Shown piece after piece: positions 6,746 to 13,464 of a DNA stretch of 13,589 bases. Each line of letters opens with the position of its first letter. Within the stretch, counting starts at the first letter, position 1. The DNA lies in assembly GCA_013696045.1 (NCBI GenBank), contig JACCZH010000133.1, positions 1 through 13,589 of the forward strand, in the 5' to 3' direction. Origin of the DNA: Chloroflexia bacterium (lineage in GTDB: Bacteria > Chloroflexota > Chloroflexia > Thermomicrobiales > CFX8). Under the pieces are notes generated by a model. That model was given only the letters and a program-made list of their open reading frames with translations. It had not been told where the DNA came from and ran no database searches. Made by a program: the position numbers and the translations under genes.

Positions 6746-7147
6746 GTGGACATTGATCCAATATCAAACGGCAACGATCGGGAGCCCAGCCGGGCTCCCC
6801 TTGAAAACCGGAATAGCGACATAGGCGGCCCCTCTATTGAGGAGGCCGTTATCGTGCGGGGCGGATTACGGGTATGCACGTTGGACGGTATGCTATTGGC
6901 GCACGTTGATGAGTTCATCATTGACACGACCGGTAATCTGACGAGTTTCGTCGTCAAGACGGGCAACACCTTCGGTCACGAGATGCGTGTGTTAATGGAG
7001 TGGATCCAGAACGTCACCCGAGAGCGTATTCAATTGTGTATCACCGCAGCCGAGGCGCAGATTTCTACCCTGGCCGGTGAGCGTGCCGGAAAGCGAAGCC
7101 GGTCCGTGCCTGCAAGAAGGGCACATCCCGGCGACACACCGGCATAA
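6746..7147 (+). CDS. PRC-barrel-like domain protein, paralogous to the tail of the preceding CBS protein
   Basis: A 133-residue soluble protein. Residues 1-33 are polar and probably disordered, residues 34-108 form a barrel-like domain (VRGGLRVCTLDGMLLAHVD), and residues 110-133 are a basic tail rich in Arg and Lys. The domain start lines up with the CBS protein's tail by the pattern VRxG[LM][RK]VxxxDGMxL[AG]xVD. The start is GTG 6746, with GAGG 5 nt upstream. An ATG 11 nt earlier is in another frame. The stop codon overlaps a possible ATG by one base, and the next gene's proper start lies 15 nt on, so the genes are probably cotranscribed. The function is unknown; PRC-barrel domains often mediate RNA or protein contacts. 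Confidence 0.65.
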   Translation: MDIDPISNGNDREPSRAPLENRNSDIGGPSIEEAVIVRGGLRVCTLDGMLLAHVDEFIIDTTGNLTSFVVKTGNTFGHEMRVLMEWIQNVTRERIQLCITAAEAQISTLAGERAGKRSRSVPARRAHPGDTPA

Positions 7148-7161
7148 TGAGAGGAATCAGC

Positions 7162-7449
7162 ATGGCCACCGAAAGGGACTCATTAGAGCCTCGCCCTTCC
7201 AGGCGAAAAAGGGTTGATGTCCATGTCCATCGTGATTCTGGTTATGACGAATATGACTATGTTGACGAGCCCACTCCGGGCGAGATAGCCGCCGCAGCCA
7301 GTTTTTCCATTATCCAGGCCATCCTGTTAGTGATTCTCGTTGTCCTGGTCGCGGTTGTTATCGCTTCACTATTGGGTGCAGTCTCTGTCTCGGAGATCGT
7401 GGACGATCTACGTAACCTGGGCAGAGGAACAAATACGCCGGCGTCATAG
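7162..7449 (+). CDS. Small single-pass membrane protein
   Basis: A 95-residue protein. Residues 1-47 are polar, with a basic cluster (PSRRKRVDVHVHRD) followed by an acidic-aromatic patch (DEYDYVDE). Residues 48-73 are a strongly hydrophobic helix. The remainder is short and polar. With no cleavage site visible, it is likely anchored with the N-terminal part in the cytoplasm, where the basic cluster lies. I chose ATG 7162 because GAGAGG lies 7 nt upstream; the ATG at 7147 overlaps the previous stop and lacks such a site. I do not recognise the family. The position between a barrel-domain protein and a DUF3309-type protein suggests an envelope role. Confidence 0.7.
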   Translation: MATERDSLEPRPSRRKRVDVHVHRDSGYDEYDYVDEPTPGEIAAAASFSIIQAILLVILVVLVAVVIASLLGAVSVSEIVDDLRNLGRGTNTPAS

Positions 7450-7488
7450 GCTTGGTAGAGCCCAACGCCGAGAAAGGGGTGGTTTTTC

Positions 7489-7728
7489 ATGGAACTGATT
7501 ATCATTATCGTGATCGTACTGCTGTTGTTGGCAGTCATCCCAACCTGGCCATACAGCCGGGGTTGGGGCTATAATCCGGCCGGCCTTATCGCCGCAATTC
7601 TCCTGGTGTTTCTGGTGCTCTGGTTGCTGGGCGTGATCAGCTTCAATGGTGATGCTGACACCGATGCCAACGTCCTGGAGGAATCCGTTCCCGCGGCTGC
7701 GTCGTCCGGGAACGTCTACTCTTCCTAA
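7489..7728 (+). CDS. DUF3309-type small membrane protein with extra polar tail
   Basis: A 79-residue protein. Residues 2-18 and 31-49 are hydrophobic helices joined by PTWPYSRGWGYNPAG, the hallmark of the DUF3309 family. That family has about 50 residues, is membrane-embedded and has no known function. Here a polar, acidic 30-residue tail is added (FNGDADTDANVL and onwards). GAAAGGGG stands 9 nt before the ATG. It is the last gene of the plus-strand cluster, and a hairpin follows 25 nt after its stop. DUF3309 proteins are often found among stress-related small genes, but that is general knowledge and not shown here. Confidence 0.85.
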   Translation: MELIIIIVIVLLLLAVIPTWPYSRGWGYNPAGLIAAILLVFLVLWLLGVISFNGDADTDANVLEESVPAAASSGNVYSS

Positions 7729-7753
7729 GCTCGCTTTGATACTGCACCAAGCC

Positions 7754-7781
7754 AACGGCCATCCCGACAGGGGTGGCCGTT
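7754..7781. terminator. Bidirectional hairpin terminator between convergent genes
   Basis: Arms AACGGCCATCCC (7754-7765) and GGGGTGGCCGTT (7770-7781) pair over 12 bp with one wobble-type mismatch and close on a 4-nt loop. It sits between the stop of the plus-strand cluster (7728) and the stop of the minus-strand ureC gene (7784), 3 nt past the latter. A short TT-C-TT run follows on the plus strand. Its placement fits a terminator serving both operons. Confidence 0.7.
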
Positions 7782-7783
7782 CT

Positions 7784-9481
7784 TCATGCCAGAAAATAGC
7801 GCTGCGCCAACGGCAGCTCGTCAGCGGGAGGGATTTCGACTCGCGCGTTGTCCACAAACACCTCGTTGGTAGCTGGATCAACGCGCACGTTGGGGTTGGA
7901 TACGTTGTGAAGCATGGCGGATTTGAAGGTTTGACGCGTGCTGCGGACGCTGACCGGGCGGCGGCGGAGATGACCGCCACGCGGGATGCCTGCCGAGGCC
8001 GACTCTGAGACGAAGTTGACCGCCAGCTGGGCCGGCGCCAGCCCGTAGCCGCCCCACATCGGGGCATAGATCAGCGGCTGACTGGCGCGGGTTGAGCCGT
8101 CGCCGTCGCCCACCTGAGCCGCCACGACGAAGCCGCCTTTCACGATCGACAGCGGTTTCGCTCCGAAGAAGGCCGGCTGCCAGATAATGATGTCGGCCAG
8201 CTTGCCCGGCTCCAGACTGCCGACCTCGTGGTCGAGTCCATGGGCGATGGCCGGGTTGATCGTGTATTTGGCGATATATTGCTGGATACGAGCGTTGTCG
8301 TCGCCCTCTCCAGTGACTGGATTGAAACCGCCACCGAGCACCTCTTTCATCCGGTGCGCCAGCTGCCAGGTGCGTGACACAACCTGCCCCAGCCGGCCCA
8401 TGCCCTGTGAATCGGATGAGACAATCGCGATCGCTCCCAGATCGTGCAGCAGGCTCTCGGCGGCGATTGTGCCGGCCCGCACCCGGTCCATAGCGGCCTC
8501 GACATCCTCTTCCAGGCTGTAATCCAGGCGGTGGACAGTCATAATCATGTCCAGCTGTTCCGCAACCGAGTTGAGGCTGTAGGGCAGGGTCGGGTTGGTT
8601 GACGAGCCGATTACGTTCGGAACCGAGCAGATTTCCAGCAGGTTAGGGGAATGACCGCCTCCCGAGCCCTCTACATGGTAGGCGTGAATCGAGCGTCCCG
8701 CGATGGCCGAGATTGTCTCGGTCAGCGCGCCAGACTCATTGATGCCGTCGGTATGCGCCGCGACCTGTCCGCCATATGCGTCTGCCACCGAGAGGCAGGC
8801 GTCGATCACGGCTGGGAAAGCCCCCACATCCTCGTGGACCTTCAACCCGGACACTCCGGATTCAAAGTGCGATTGCAGCTGCTCGCGGTCGCTGGAACCC
8901 CTCGCCAGGACAGCCAGATTGAGTGGGATGGCCTCAAACGCCTCGAAGACCCGTAGCATGTTGTTGAGCGGATTAACTCCCAGATCCCAGACTCCACCCG
9001 AGCCCTGCCCCACCATAGTGGTGACTCCGGAATAGAGCGCGGCGCCGATCAGGCTTGAGGATGACAGGTGAACGTGGCTATCCACCGCGCCGGGTGTGAC
9101 AATCGAGCCCTCACCCGAGATGATACCGGTCGCGCCGCTGATAACCAGGTCGATGTTGTCAGTTACGTCCGGGTTGCCTGCCCGGCCGATGCCGGCAATG
9201 CGGCCATCCTTGATGCCGATGTTGCTCTTGAAGATGCCCAGCACCGGGTCGATGACCAGCGTATTGGTGATAACCAGATCGAGCTGGCTCGGACCGTGGT
9301 CGCGTCCGATAAGCATCCCGTCGCGCACCGGCCGGCCAAAGCCCGTCACCGGCTCGAAGCCCGGCAGCGTATCGTCGCGCTCGACCCTTGCGAACAGGTT
9401 GGTGTCGGCCAAACGCACCCTGTCCTCGGTCGTGGGGCCATACATACGGTTGTAATCGCTGCGCTTGATGCTGCGTGGCAT
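7784..9481 (-). CDS. ureC: Urease alpha subunit, divergent (UreC-like)
   Basis: A 565-residue protein of normal length. It should hydrolyse urea to ammonia and carbamate with a di-nickel centre, as part of a UreABC complex. All metal ligands are present: His136 and His138 (DSHVH), the carbamylated Lys214 (GLKVHED), His243 (HTDGINESG), His269 (HVEGSGGGH) and Asp357 (SSDSQGMGR). Substrate residues His216, His317 and Arg333 also stand at the right spacing. Changes are clear. The loop after VTTM, which in Klebsiella urease reads GTHATTCTPGPW and holds Ala167, is about seven residues shorter and reads GVWDLGVNPL. WICPQQ after HxH is LSSSSL. In the flap, Cys-His-His becomes Val-His-Arg. The start is ATG 9481 with GGAG about 10 nt upstream, 18 nt after ureB. 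No accessory gene adjoins it. Urease-fold membership is certain; urea as substrate is likely but open. Confidence 0.88.
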   Translation of the reverse strand: MPRSIKRSDYNRMYGPTTEDRVRLADTNLFARVERDDTLPGFEPVTGFGRPVRDGMLIGRDHGPSQLDLVITNTLVIDPVLGIFKSNIGIKDGRIAGIGRAGNPDVTDNIDLVISGATGIISGEGSIVTPGAVDSHVHLSSSSLIGAALYSGVTTMVGQGSGGVWDLGVNPLNNMLRVFEAFEAIPLNLAVLARGSSDREQLQSHFESGVSGLKVHEDVGAFPAVIDACLSVADAYGGQVAAHTDGINESGALTETISAIAGRSIHAYHVEGSGGGHSPNLLEICSVPNVIGSSTNPTLPYSLNSVAEQLDMIMTVHRLDYSLEEDVEAAMDRVRAGTIAAESLLHDLGAIAIVSSDSQGMGRLGQVVSRTWQLAHRMKEVLGGGFNPVTGEGDDNARIQQYIAKYTINPAIAHGLDHEVGSLEPGKLADIIIWQPAFFGAKPLSIVKGGFVVAAQVGDGDGSTRASQPLIYAPMWGGYGLAPAQLAVNFVSESASAGIPRGGHLRRRPVSVRSTRQTFKSAMLHNVSNPNVRVDPATNEVFVDNARVEIPPADELPLAQRYFLA

Positions 9482-9499
9482 TGGGTCGTTTCTCCGCTC

Positions 9500-9874
9500 C
9501 TAGCTGGAAGATTTGTCTAGAAATCCGCGCTCCACCAGCCGCTGCGTTGCGGTTTCGGCGTCAAGTTCATCGAGCGGGCCGTCTACCGCGCTGTTGAACC
9601 CCCGCACAATCCGTTTACCGCCAATCGGCACGAGATCGACTTCACGTGTCTCGCCGGGCAGAATCCTGACCGCTCCTTTGGCATGGGTGTCTAGCCGCAT
9701 TCCGTAGGCCTGGCGACGGTCAAAGCGCAGGCACGGGTTGGCCTCGAAGACGTGGAAGTGAGCTGTGAGCTGGACGGTGACCGGGCCAGTGTTGCTGATC
9801 GAAATGGTTGTCACCGTTAATCCAGCGTTGACAACAAGCGGCTCGGCAGTTGCGATAATCTCGCCGGGAATCAT
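9500..9874 (-). CDS. ureB: Urease beta subunit
   Basis: A 124-residue protein with the beta-subunit core starting MIPGEIIATAEPL. It also has HFHVFEANPCLRFDRRQAYG (the classical HYHFFEVN.AL.FDR motif, here with Ala-His-Phe-His-Val) and LVPIGGKRIVRGFN. The C-terminus (about 100-124) is an acidic helix ending in Ser residues. It packs between gamma and alpha subunits in the urease trimer. The ATG at 9874 overlaps the ureA stop as ATGA, so translation is coupled. The open frame continues upstream through ureA, but that part has no ribosome site and is a shadow. Confidence 0.9.
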   Translation of the reverse strand: MIPGEIIATAEPLVVNAGLTVTTISISNTGPVTVQLTAHFHVFEANPCLRFDRRQAYGMRLDTHAKGAVRILPGETREVDLVPIGGKRIVRGFNSAVDGPLDELDAETATQRLVERGFLDKSSS

Positions 9875-10179
9875 CGCTTGCCAATCGGGTGGTTGACGGT
9901 CACGAGGCGGACGCCGTCGGGAAAAAGCGCGTCGACCTGGACGACAGGGATCATCTCGCTTACGCCCTCCATTACATCCTCGTGTTGCAAAATCCTTTGC
10001 GCGTGATCGACAACCTCGGCGTATGGGCGTCCGGCGCGGGCTTCCTCGAAGATCTCGTCGGTCAGCAGCGCCATGGCCTCGGGATGATTGAGCTGCAGTC
10101 CTCGGGCCTTGCGCTTGCGGGCCAGCTCCGCGGCGGCGAACACGAGCAGCCGGTTGGTTTCCTTGGGATTCCAGGCCAT
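9871..10179 (-). CDS. ureA: Urease gamma subunit
   Basis: A 102-residue protein of the usual size. It matches the gamma family throughout: ETNRLLVFAAAELARKRKARG, LNHPEAMALLTDEIFEEARAG and VMEGVSEMIPVVQVDALFPD with a VTVNHPI end. It is a structural subunit of the urease complex. TAGGAG stands 6 nt before the ATG, and that site includes the stop codon of the preceding lipoprotein gene, 9 nt upstream, so the two are probably one transcript. The gene order A-B-C is the standard one, with separate subunits rather than the A-B fusion seen in some genera. Confidence 0.92.
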   Translation of the reverse strand: MAWNPKETNRLLVFAAAELARKRKARGLQLNHPEAMALLTDEIFEEARAGRPYAEVVDHAQRILQHEDVMEGVSEMIPVVQVDALFPDGVRLVTVNHPIGKR

Positions 10180-10188
10180 GCCAGGCTC

Positions 10189-11109
10189 CTAACGCTCGTC
10201 TGCCGGCTCGTCGGGCTTTGTGCGCGAGAGGCGGCGCGTTAGGCCACCGATCCTGGCGGCTACCCATGCGCCCTCGGTAGTAATTGTCCGCTGGCCGGGC
10301 AGCCGGTGGAGCGCACCGCCAAGGGCGTTCGTTAAACGCTTCCGCCGCGCGAAATACCAGCCGAGGCCGGCGGCAATAAGAATGCCCGCGACAATCGCCG
10401 CGACTCCCAGCACGATAAACAGCGCGGCGGAGCCTGATCCACCGGTGCGCGAGGTCGCCTGGAGCTGAGTTTCCGTGTCTGGCGGAATCTCCCAGCGCAC
10501 GGTGCTGTCGTTGAGTTGTTCGCCAGTCGTTTCCGTAATGTCGCCGGGCAGCGTGGCACTGTAGTGCATCGTGAGCGTTTCACGAAGGGCGGCCTCTTGA
10601 TCGTCAGTGACAGCCGACGCCAGGCTTGCAAAGAGCAGTTGCCCATCCACTGAAAGATCCAGAATATAGGCCGTTCCACCGACGGCGCCGGTTCCACGTG
10701 TAAAGGTCCCCCGGAAAGGCGCGGTGACGCCCGGTGACGTGTTGAGTCCCGTGGCATTAATGAGCCCGTTGATCGAAGCCCCGGCGTCCTGGCCATCGCT
10801 GGTGGTGCCGGTGATGCGCACGGTGGTGGCGCCTCGCCCCTCGTTACGGGTGAACTCGAGACCGGCGTCGAGAGCTTGTTGTTCGAGGTCGCTCAGAAAG
10901 CCGGCAATCTGGCCGGGAGTTACGCGCTCGTCTGGATCCTGCGAGATGACGATCTGGATCGAGTGCGTCGCCGATCCGTCCAGCCGATACTCCGACCCGA
11001 TCTCGACATCGACGCACGCGCTGAAGAGCACGGCCACGATCAGCAACGAGAATATCCTTGCCGGCCTGAAACCGTGGAATTGCCGTTTGGTTGTTGTCTG
11101 GTTTGCCAC
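10189..11109 (-). CDS. LppM/DUF3153-like lipoprotein with C-terminal membrane helix, upstream of urease genes
   Basis: A 306-residue envelope protein. Residues 1-32 form a lipoprotein signal peptide (PARIFSLLIVAVLFSAC, Cys32 lipidated). Residues 33-215 form a beta-rich extracytoplasmic domain starting VDVEIGSEYRLDGSATHSIQ, typical of LppM/DUF3153 domains. Residues 228-254 are a transmembrane helix, and residues 255-306 a basic cytoplasmic tail. Mycobacterial LppM is a surface protein linked to host phagosome events; here a free-living role is likely and unknown. The start is GTG 11109, with AAGGGAG about 5 nt upstream. Its stop overlaps the ureA ribosome site, making it the first gene of the urease operon. 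A divergent 118-nt spacer with a TATAGT-like box separates it from the HD-protein gene. Whether it serves urease, for example in urea or metal handling, is conjecture. Confidence 0.75.
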   Translation of the reverse strand: MANQTTTKRQFHGFRPARIFSLLIVAVLFSACVDVEIGSEYRLDGSATHSIQIVISQDPDERVTPGQIAGFLSDLEQQALDAGLEFTRNEGRGATTVRITGTTSDGQDAGASINGLINATGLNTSPGVTAPFRGTFTRGTGAVGGTAYILDLSVDGQLLFASLASAVTDDQEAALRETLTMHYSATLPGDITETTGEQLNDSTVRWEIPPDTETQLQATSRTGGSGSAALFIVLGVAAIVAGILIAAGLGWYFARRKRLTNALGGALHRLPGQRTITTEGAWVAARIGGLTRRLSRTKPDEPADER

Positions 11110-11227
11110 GGCACTCCCTTGTCGAGGTTATTGGTCACGGGATGCGAATGAGCTCCACCGTGCAGCGTACCGTACTATATGGAACATGGTTAGAACAGGC
11201 GTTGTGTCGAGGTCTGGAGGATCGGTT

Positions 11228-11842
11228 GTGACGATTCCCTATCATGCGCCGGAGACGCCGGTTGAGGTTGCGTTGATGATCGCGACCCTCTCGGCGGAGG
11301 ATGCCGGCCGCATTGAGTTTGCTTTCCGGTTCGCGGCGGCCGCCCATGGTGGCCAGACTCGCGACGAAGGTACGCCGTTTATCGAGCATCCGGTGCGGGT
11401 GGCGCGTATTCTCTGGGAGGATTTCGGTAGCCGCGACGTTGAGGTGATTATCGCGGCGCTAAACCATGATGTTCTGGAAGATTGCGACTGGCTAGACTCG
11501 GAGATTCTCCGCGGCGCGCTCGGCGAGACCTCGACCCAACTGATTGAGCACGTCACCAAAGAGCCAGCTTCGGATGACAAGAAAGCCGCTCGCGACCGCG
11601 CCTATCTCGATCGACTGTGGGAGATTCCACCCGAGGCGCGTTTACTGAAGCTGGCCGACCGGCTCGACAATCTGCGTAGCGTCATCTATGCCGGCGATCC
11701 CGCCAAAGCACAGCGCTATCTCGCCGTCAGCCGTACAGAGTTCATACCCCTCGCCCTCGCTACCGACCCGGTTGCCGCTCGATTAATCGGCGATGCTTGT
11801 GACGAGATTGAGCGTTATCTGGGCGCGGAGGGTCCGGGCTAG
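11228..11842 (+). CDS. Stand-alone HD-domain (p)ppGpp hydrolase-like protein (small alarmone hydrolase type)
   Basis: A 204-residue cytoplasmic protein. It matches the hydrolase domain of RelA/SpoT proteins and the small MESH1-type enzymes: Arg45 and His54 (RDEGTPFIEHPVRVARIL), His80-Asp81 with Glu84-Asp85 (NHDVLED), and Asp144 and Asn148 (KLADRLDN). This is the manganese-binding and catalytic set known from Rel hydrolase domains, at the same spacing. The protein ends after the HD domain, with no synthetase, TGS or ACT domain. The likely role is removing (p)ppGpp or a related 3'-phosphorylated nucleotide. The start is GTG 11228, with GGAGG 7 nt upstream. An ATG at 11186 and a longer open frame lie upstream, but neither has such a site. 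It is divergent from the lipoprotein-urease operon and is followed by the second palindromic repeat. Confidence 0.85.
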   Translation: MTIPYHAPETPVEVALMIATLSAEDAGRIEFAFRFAAAAHGGQTRDEGTPFIEHPVRVARILWEDFGSRDVEVIIAALNHDVLEDCDWLDSEILRGALGETSTQLIEHVTKEPASDDKKAARDRAYLDRLWEIPPEARLLKLADRLDNLRSVIYAGDPAKAQRYLAVSRTEFIPLALATDPVAARLIGDACDEIERYLGAEGPG

Positions 11843-11935
11843 AATGACGGTGCGTCGTCGATGGTATGATGCGTCGGCGTTGCGGCGGGAAACTAGCACA
11901 GAGAGACATCCGTTCGGCCGCGCTCAGGGCAGGCT

Positions 11936-12003
11936 CTGAGGCAACGAAGGATCTCTGTTTCAACCTCCCGCTAGTCAAGCTTAGAGATCCTTCGTTGCCT
12001 CAG
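11936..12003. repeat. Palindromic dispersed repeat, copy 2 (REP/MITE-like)
   Basis: Perfect 21-bp arms (11936-11956 and 11983-12003) enclose a 26-nt loop. The arm core CTGAGGCAACGAAGGATCTC matches copy 1 except for one inserted base. The right arm continues into AGGATGAC, also as in copy 1. On the left side, GACATCC (11905-11911) is separated from the arm by a 24-nt GC-rich insertion (GTTCGGCCGCGCTCAGGGCAG and three more bases), which itself resembles other members of such repeat families. It lies between the HD-protein gene and the LLM gene. Confidence 0.8.
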
Positions 12004-12088
12004 GATGACTGGTAAAGAGTGTTCGGCCTGTCAATGGACGATTGTGTTGGACACCTTCCGGATTGTCCATAAGAAGCGGAGAAGCGGT

Positions 12089-12931
12089 TTGAAGTTCGGT
12101 ATTGTCATGTTTGTCACCGACTACTCGATGACTGTGCGCGATCTGGCAACGGCAGTCGAGGAGCGCGGGTTTGAATCGCTTTTTCTTCCGGAGCACAGTC
12201 ACATTCCGACGAGCCGTACTTCTCCCTGGCCGGGCGGGCCGGAGCTGCCACGCCACTATCTGCACACTCTCGATCCGTTTGCCGCGCTGACTGCTGCCGC
12301 CTCATGCACAAGCTCACTACTGCTCGGTACGGGCGTTTGTCTGGTTGTCCAGCGTGACCCGATACACCTGGCCAAGGAGGTTGCGACACTTGATCTGCTC
12401 TCTGGCGGACGCTTTTTGTTCGGGATCGGTGGTGGCTGGAATCGCGAGGAGATGGCCAACCACGGAACTGACCCATCGACGCGCTTCGAGGTCATGCGCG
12501 AGAATGTGCTGGCTATGAAGGCAATCTGGGCCAGCGATGAGGCGGAATATCACGGCAAGCACGTGAGTTTCGATCCGCTCTGGCAGTGGCCGAAGCCGGT
12601 TCAGAAACCCCATCCACCGATTCTTGTTGGTGGTGACGGTCCAACAGTCCTTGAGCGCGTGCTCCAATACGGCGACGGCTGGTTTCCACTCCATGGCCGT
12701 GGCGAGGCGCCGATTGGCGAACGTGTCGCCGAGCTGAACCGTCTGGCTCAGGAACGCGGCCGTGAGCCGATCCCCGTCACCATGTTCAGCGCCCCGGCCC
12801 AACACCAGGCCGTCGAGGAGTTCATCGAAGCCGGTGTCTCACGCTGTGTCTTCGCCGTGCCGGCCGCTGGCGCGGATCAGGTACTGCCGCTCCTGGACCG
12901 GTTGACGGAGATGGTTGAGAGTTTTCGCTGA
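12089..12931 (+). CDS. LLM-class F420-dependent oxidoreductase
   Basis: A 280-residue luciferase-like TIM-barrel protein. The signature segments are FESLFLPEHSHIPTSRTSPW, SLLLGTGVCLVVQRDPIHLA, LDLLSGGRFLFGIGGGWN and NREEMANHGTDP. These place it in the F420-dependent Rv2161c-like subgroup (the TIGR03619 type), which I recall well from actinobacteria and Chloroflexota. It is a cytoplasmic flavin- or F420-using enzyme, with F420H2 the more likely cofactor in this subgroup; the substrate is unknown. The start is TTG 12089, so the protein begins MKFGIVMFV as family members do. GGAG stands 7 nt upstream. A longer open frame from 12005 begins inside the palindromic repeat and adds a tail unlike the family. 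It is convergent with the GNAT gene, with only 41 nt and no clear terminator between them. Confidence 0.88.
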   Translation: MKFGIVMFVTDYSMTVRDLATAVEERGFESLFLPEHSHIPTSRTSPWPGGPELPRHYLHTLDPFAALTAAASCTSSLLLGTGVCLVVQRDPIHLAKEVATLDLLSGGRFLFGIGGGWNREEMANHGTDPSTRFEVMRENVLAMKAIWASDEAEYHGKHVSFDPLWQWPKPVQKPHPPILVGGDGPTVLERVLQYGDGWFPLHGRGEAPIGERVAELNRLAQERGREPIPVTMFSAPAQHQAVEEFIEAGVSRCVFAVPAAGADQVLPLLDRLTEMVESFR

Positions 12932-12972
12932 CAGGACGTGCCTGCCACATATGTTGGCGGTCTTCGCCTGGC

Positions 12973-13464
12973 TCAAACACGCCGGTGCATGACGTGCAGG
13001 CCGACGCGGCCTAGTGTCGGGTGCTCGAACGCCTCGGGAACAGTTCCGATAATCTGAAACCCAAGCTCCTGCCAGAGTCGCACAGCGGCGTGGTTTGATT
13101 CCACAACAGCGTTGAACTGCATTGCGGCGTATCCTTGCTCATGAGCCCACGAGAGCGCGTACTCGCCGAGCGCGCGTCCAACTCCCCGGCCCCGCGCATC
13201 GCTGGCGACCATGAAGCTCGCGGTTGAGACGTGCGAGCCCGGACCGGGACGATTCGGTCCCATCTTCGACGTCCCGAGGATCCGCGATCCGTCGCAGGCG
13301 ACAATCGTGTGGCCGGGAGGAGCCTCTACCCACACTTCCTGAGCCTGCTGGGACGACCATCCAGGATCGTAAGCGTACGTGTCGCCGGCGGTGACGACCT
13401 CCTGGAAGATGGCCCATACAGACGGCCAGTCGGTGTCGGTGTATTCACGAATCTGTATCGTCAT
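12973..13464 (-). CDS. GNAT-family N-acetyltransferase
   Basis: A 163-residue enzyme that transfers acetyl from acetyl-CoA to an amine. The central motif A is FMVASDARGRGVGRALG, with the CoA-binding loop at Arg91-Ala98. It is followed by FNAVVESNHAAVRLWQELGF (motif B). The N-terminal segment YTDTDWPSVWAIFQEVVTAGDTY and the GY...FN.VVESN.AA..LW..LGF.IIGTVP pattern recall yeast Mpr1-like or phosphinothricin-type acetyltransferases. The acceptor may be an amino acid analogue; this is not shown. The ATG overlaps the stop of the upstream gene as ATGA, so translation is coupled. An AGGGAC site lies 6 nt upstream, inside that gene. Confidence 0.88.
   Translation of the reverse strand: MTIQIREYTDTDWPSVWAIFQEVVTAGDTYAYDPGWSSQQAQEVWVEAPPGHTIVACDGSRILGTSKMGPNRPGPGSHVSTASFMVASDARGRGVGRALGEYALSWAHEQGYAAMQFNAVVESNHAAVRLWQELGFQIIGTVPEAFEHPTLGRVGLHVMHRRV

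Noticed and set aside
9875..10267. Long N-terminal extension of the ureB frame
   Set aside because: It overlaps ureA in another frame, has no ribosome site and lacks family similarity. The ATGA junction gives the proper ureB start.
10724..11227. Upstream extension of the HD-protein frame
   Set aside because: It runs antisense through the lipoprotein gene. GTG 11228 with GGAGG gives a protein starting where the HD family normally starts.
12005..12088. Upstream extension of the LLM oxidoreductase frame
   Set aside because: It begins inside the palindromic repeat and adds residues unlike the family; TTG 12089 has a ribosome site and the expected N-terminus.
12932..12944. CAGG/CCTG mini-hairpin between the LLM and GNAT genes
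   Set aside because: Only 4 bp with a 5-nt loop and no T-run; too weak for a terminator.
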